DNA of 33,501 bases, taken from positions 1-33,501 of IMG/VR virus record IMGVR_UViG_3300037847_000167; one strand, 5' to 3'. This stretch comes from a virus. Every line of letters starts with the position of its first letter. The stretch's first letter is position 1. Positions 31,281 to 33,501 of the stretch are shown here, piece after piece. Position numbers and translations under genes: made by a program. Below the pieces are notes generated by a model. The model was given only the letters and a program-made list of their open reading frames with translations, made no database searches and had not been told where the DNA came from.

Positions 31281-33339
31281 AAGTAAGACCTAGTTCCTGT
31301 TTAGCAGCGTAGTACTTTTTAGTTGACGCATCGTTGCCAAAATGCCGCCGTACCAAGTCTTCTTCAGATTTACTCATTCCTGCTTTGTAGTTCATGTACA
31401 AACCAGCAACGATAGGATAATATTTTTTGTGTTCTTCTAAGGGTATATTTCCGTATCCTAATCCTCGATACTTAGCCTTTTCTTCCTCTGATGCGTTCGT
31501 CGGCTTTGATTTACCCTTTGGGCCTTCGTAGATGTCTCCGTATCTCCGCACGTTAACTGCGTTGCGACCTTCTACAATTAACTTATCGTAGTATTCTTTA
31601 AGACCCGGTTCAGTTTTAAATGCCAATTCCAACTGACCAAAATTGTCAATTATCATCGCTTCAAGTGTCTTCTTTGTAATCTGGAGAGGTCCAAATGCAG
31701 AAGATTCTTTCCCTGCTGCATCAGAGCGTGTGAAGAAATATCCTTCGTTTCGATCTTCGTACCCCCTAGTTTCCACAAGGGTCAGGGCTTTTTGCACCGC
31801 TCCTACGTCAATGCCGTTAATCAGTAATGGAGAAACAGGCTCGGGGGGTGCGTCAGTTTCCGAAGAGGGGTAAGGTCCGTCGTACGTGGTAGGTCCGCCT
31901 ATGAATCCTTCTGGCGTAGTTGTACTTAAACCAGATTTCATCAACTCGATCATAGACAGTGGTCCTGCGTAACGCAGCATCCCTGTATTTCCGCCGTTAC
32001 TGTATCCGTCAATAGCCCCCCCATCTGCGGCAGACTGACGACGATCTACTTCGGCTTTGCCTTGATCATTTAGCTTTTCGAGAAAGGAGTACCCAATGCG
32101 CTGGGCTTCTTCGGGTTCAATGACGTACTCGCCCTTGGACAGGGCTACGGGCATCAAGCCACCCTTATTTGCTTTTATTGTAGTGTTTTTATTTGATTTG
32201 TCAACCCTTTTGGGTAACATGCCTGCCTGTTGCAAAGTTTCTACAGTAGGAGCATTAAGCACAAAAGAGTTTTCGCGCACTTGTGTGTTAACTGTGTCGG
32301 CTACAGTTTCGCTTTTAGTGTAATTATCAGGAGAACCTTCGACAAAGCCTGTGCGTTGAACGGGTCCACCTTTTGCTCTGCCACGCACATCTTCAAACGA
32401 ATAGTCTGTAGAAGAGTAAGAAGAACCATAATTGTCTGAAGAAGAGTAAGAAGATGGACTGTCGCCCGGATCAGTTGTGTAGCTAGTTTCTGTTGTAGTA
32501 GTAAATCGAGAATCGGGTTGTGCTGGTTTATCTCCCGGCTGAAACAGTCCTGCACCAGCTTCAATCTCTACTTGATCAGCTTGAGATTGACCAATTCTAC
32601 GCTGACGTTCTGCTTGTTCTCTTCTAAATTGTGAACGACTTTGTTCAGAAATACCTAATAATTGTTCTGTAATAGTTTGACGTTGTTGATGTGTAAGATT
32701 TTGTGGTAATGTGCCTGATAAAACGTATCCGCCAAATAGTCCGGGAGATACGCCAATCACTTGGTTGCCCAACATTCCAAGTGCGTAACCTTCTTCCTGT
32801 GCATCAGCCATGCGACCGATACGCATTAGATTTTTACGGTTAATGGCCTGTCCGAATCCCATCAAAGCCCCTATCATTGGCGGCATAGCCATAGCAAGGG
32901 TTCTAACATCATCTCTTTCGACTCTACCTGTCAAATAATTATACTTATAACCCCCAAACCCAAATGCTTGCTGTATAAGCTGTCCTGCGTAGGCTGCGTT
33001 AACTCCCGGGGGTACACTACCCGGAACATCTTCAGGCCGGTCAGTGCCCCTTACAAAGGGTCTAACAGTCAAGTCTAGGGGTTTTGCACCGGATATAGGA
33101 TATCCCGTACCAGAGTATCCTCCGCCCTCCCCTTCTCCTTGTTGTGCAAATTCATTTATAGCCTCTTGCGAAACGTCAGTAACACGACGAACAGGGAACA
33201 GTTCCTCTTGCTCAAAGGGCTTTGGTCCGGGTCTTGCAGATGGACGTGCGGACGGTGCAGTAGGGACTTGACCGGCCATTACCCTGCCTGCCTCTATAGA
33301 CAATCTATTTTGTAACAGACCCCGTATCGCGTCAGTCAT
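31279..33339 (-). CDS. Virion protein with C-terminal lytic-transglycosylase-like domain (686 aa)
   Basis: Residues 1-270 carry Pro/Gly-rich stretches and short hydrophobic pieces (AMAMPPMIGALMGFGQAINR). Residues about 285-320 are a Ser/Tyr/Asp-rich linker. Residues about 345-435 include SFVLNAPTVETLQQAGMLPK and MPVALSKGEYVIEPEEAQRI, a pattern I recall from marine phage virion proteins. The last 164 residues resemble a lytic transglycosylase: E523 in VETRG as the likely acid, then FGPLQI at 549-554, matching the GxxQI motif. It could open peptidoglycan during DNA entry. It overlaps the upstream gene by 8 bases; the ribosome site is weak. Confidence 0.78.
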   Translation of the reverse strand: MTDAIRGLLQNRLSIEAGRVMAGQVPTAPSARPSARPGPKPFEQEELFPVRRVTDVSQEAINEFAQQGEGEGGGYSGTGYPISGAKPLDLTVRPFVRGTDRPEDVPGSVPPGVNAAYAGQLIQQAFGFGGYKYNYLTGRVERDDVRTLAMAMPPMIGALMGFGQAINRKNLMRIGRMADAQEEGYALGMLGNQVIGVSPGLFGGYVLSGTLPQNLTHQQRQTITEQLLGISEQSRSQFRREQAERQRRIGQSQADQVEIEAGAGLFQPGDKPAQPDSRFTTTTETSYTTDPGDSPSSYSSSDNYGSSYSSTDYSFEDVRGRAKGGPVQRTGFVEGSPDNYTKSETVADTVNTQVRENSFVLNAPTVETLQQAGMLPKRVDKSNKNTTIKANKGGLMPVALSKGEYVIEPEEAQRIGYSFLEKLNDQGKAEVDRRQSAADGGAIDGYSNGGNTGMLRYAGPLSMIELMKSGLSTTTPEGFIGGPTTYDGPYPSSETDAPPEPVSPLLINGIDVGAVQKALTLVETRGYEDRNEGYFFTRSDAAGKESSAFGPLQITKKTLEAMIIDNFGQLELAFKTEPGLKEYYDKLIVEGRNAVNVRRYGDIYEGPKGKSKPTNASEEEKAKYRGLGYGNIPLEEHKKYYPIVAGLYMNYKAGMSKSEEDLVRRHFGNDASTKKYYAAKQELGLT

Positions 33340-33501
33340 TTCGTGCGTCTACTGCGGCTTCGTAATCAGCCTTCAGCCCCTTAATCTGTTCCAGTGAAGT
33401 TATCTTCCCCTGCAGCCGGAACACTTCCAGTTCCGATTGTGCCGCCACCAGTGCCCGTAGCGTCATTTGGATTTGCTCCCGGAGGTACTCCTCCAGACTG
33501 T
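33332..33501 (-). CDS. Small coiled-coil protein, 3' part (start outside window)
   Basis: The frame is open from the window edge to a TGA at 33332-33334 and gives 55 residues, including SLEEYLREQIQMTLRALVAA, QSELEVFRLQGKITSLEQIK and a final VDARND. It is a helical, heptad-like sequence. Small coiled-coil proteins of this type (with 'EVFRLQGKIxxLEQxKxL') commonly sit between terminase and portal or next to portal in phage head modules. The stop lies inside the start of the 686-residue gene, so the two are coupled. The role is unknown; head module membership follows from position. Confidence 0.7.
   Translation of the reverse strand, partial: SLEEYLREQIQMTLRALVAAQSELEVFRLQGKITSLEQIKGLKADYEAAVDARND

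Noticed and set aside
31279-31290. Programmed +1 frameshift at the end of the 686-residue gene
   Set aside because: The bases before the stop (CTT ACT TAA) do not allow the P-site tRNA to re-pair after a +1 shift, and no stimulator is proven. Kept only as one option in the leader finding.
1-33501. tRNA, CRISPR array, integrase, transposase or attachment site
   Set aside because: None was seen on reading either strand; DNA repeats present are in-frame coding repeats of fibre proteins.

Overview
The window is the structural and lysis half of a tailed bacteriophage genome, most likely a podovirus from a marine setting. The architecture supports this: scaffold, P22/HK97-fold-type coat protein, decoration protein, a T7 gp11 / P22 gp4-like tail adaptor, a nozzle (T7 gp12 / P22 gp10-like) protein, tail fibres, then a run of very large helical proteins in the place where podoviruses keep their internal (ejected) virion proteins. 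No tape measure, sheath or major tail tube gene is visible. Many small proteins (lysine/arginine-rich miniproteins, an Asn/Ser/Thr-rich fibre set, a GTA-type 3TM holin) are of kinds I associate with marine phages. Base composition looks moderate rather than very AT-rich, so a SAR11 host is not indicated. The host cannot be told from the sequence.

Every complete gene is on the minus strand, read from 33501 down to 154, with tight packing: stop/start overlaps of the types TAATG, TAGTG, TGATG and ATGA are common, and three genes start with GTG. The only plus-strand gene is a 3' fragment at 2-157, whose stop codon shares a CTAG palindrome with the stop of the last minus-strand gene. This marks the convergence of the two transcription arms. 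Terminase and portal genes are not in the window and probably lie beyond its right edge, next to the truncated coiled-coil gene at 33332-33501.

Layout in transcription order: (1) head module, 33501-28903: small coiled-coil protein, a 686-residue virion protein with a lytic-transglycosylase-like end, scaffold, major capsid protein, decoration protein. (2) An interlocked terminator and sigma70-type promoter at about 28845-28895. (3) Accessory and lysis block, 28806-25221: a conserved hypothetical, several very basic miniproteins, holin, small membrane protein, GH24 lysozyme, and small membrane-anchored proteins. (4) A second sigma70-type promoter at 25187-25215. (5) Tail fibre block, 25166-16062: small virion proteins, a repeat-rich fibre, a fibre-tip protein, a 1198-residue lectin-like protein, a chaperone-like protein and a protein of fourteen 20-residue repeats. 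(6) Tail tube block, 16060-13484: fibre-tail adaptor, gp4/gp11-like adaptor, gp10/gp12-like nozzle. (7) A second fibre gene, then the presumed internal/ejection proteins of 450, 153, 177, 1167 and about 1680 residues, and finally a Met-rich 90-residue protein with an EF-hand/dockerin-like loop.

There is no unexplained stretch over 300 bases. No tRNA, CRISPR array, integrase, transposase or insertion sequence was seen.
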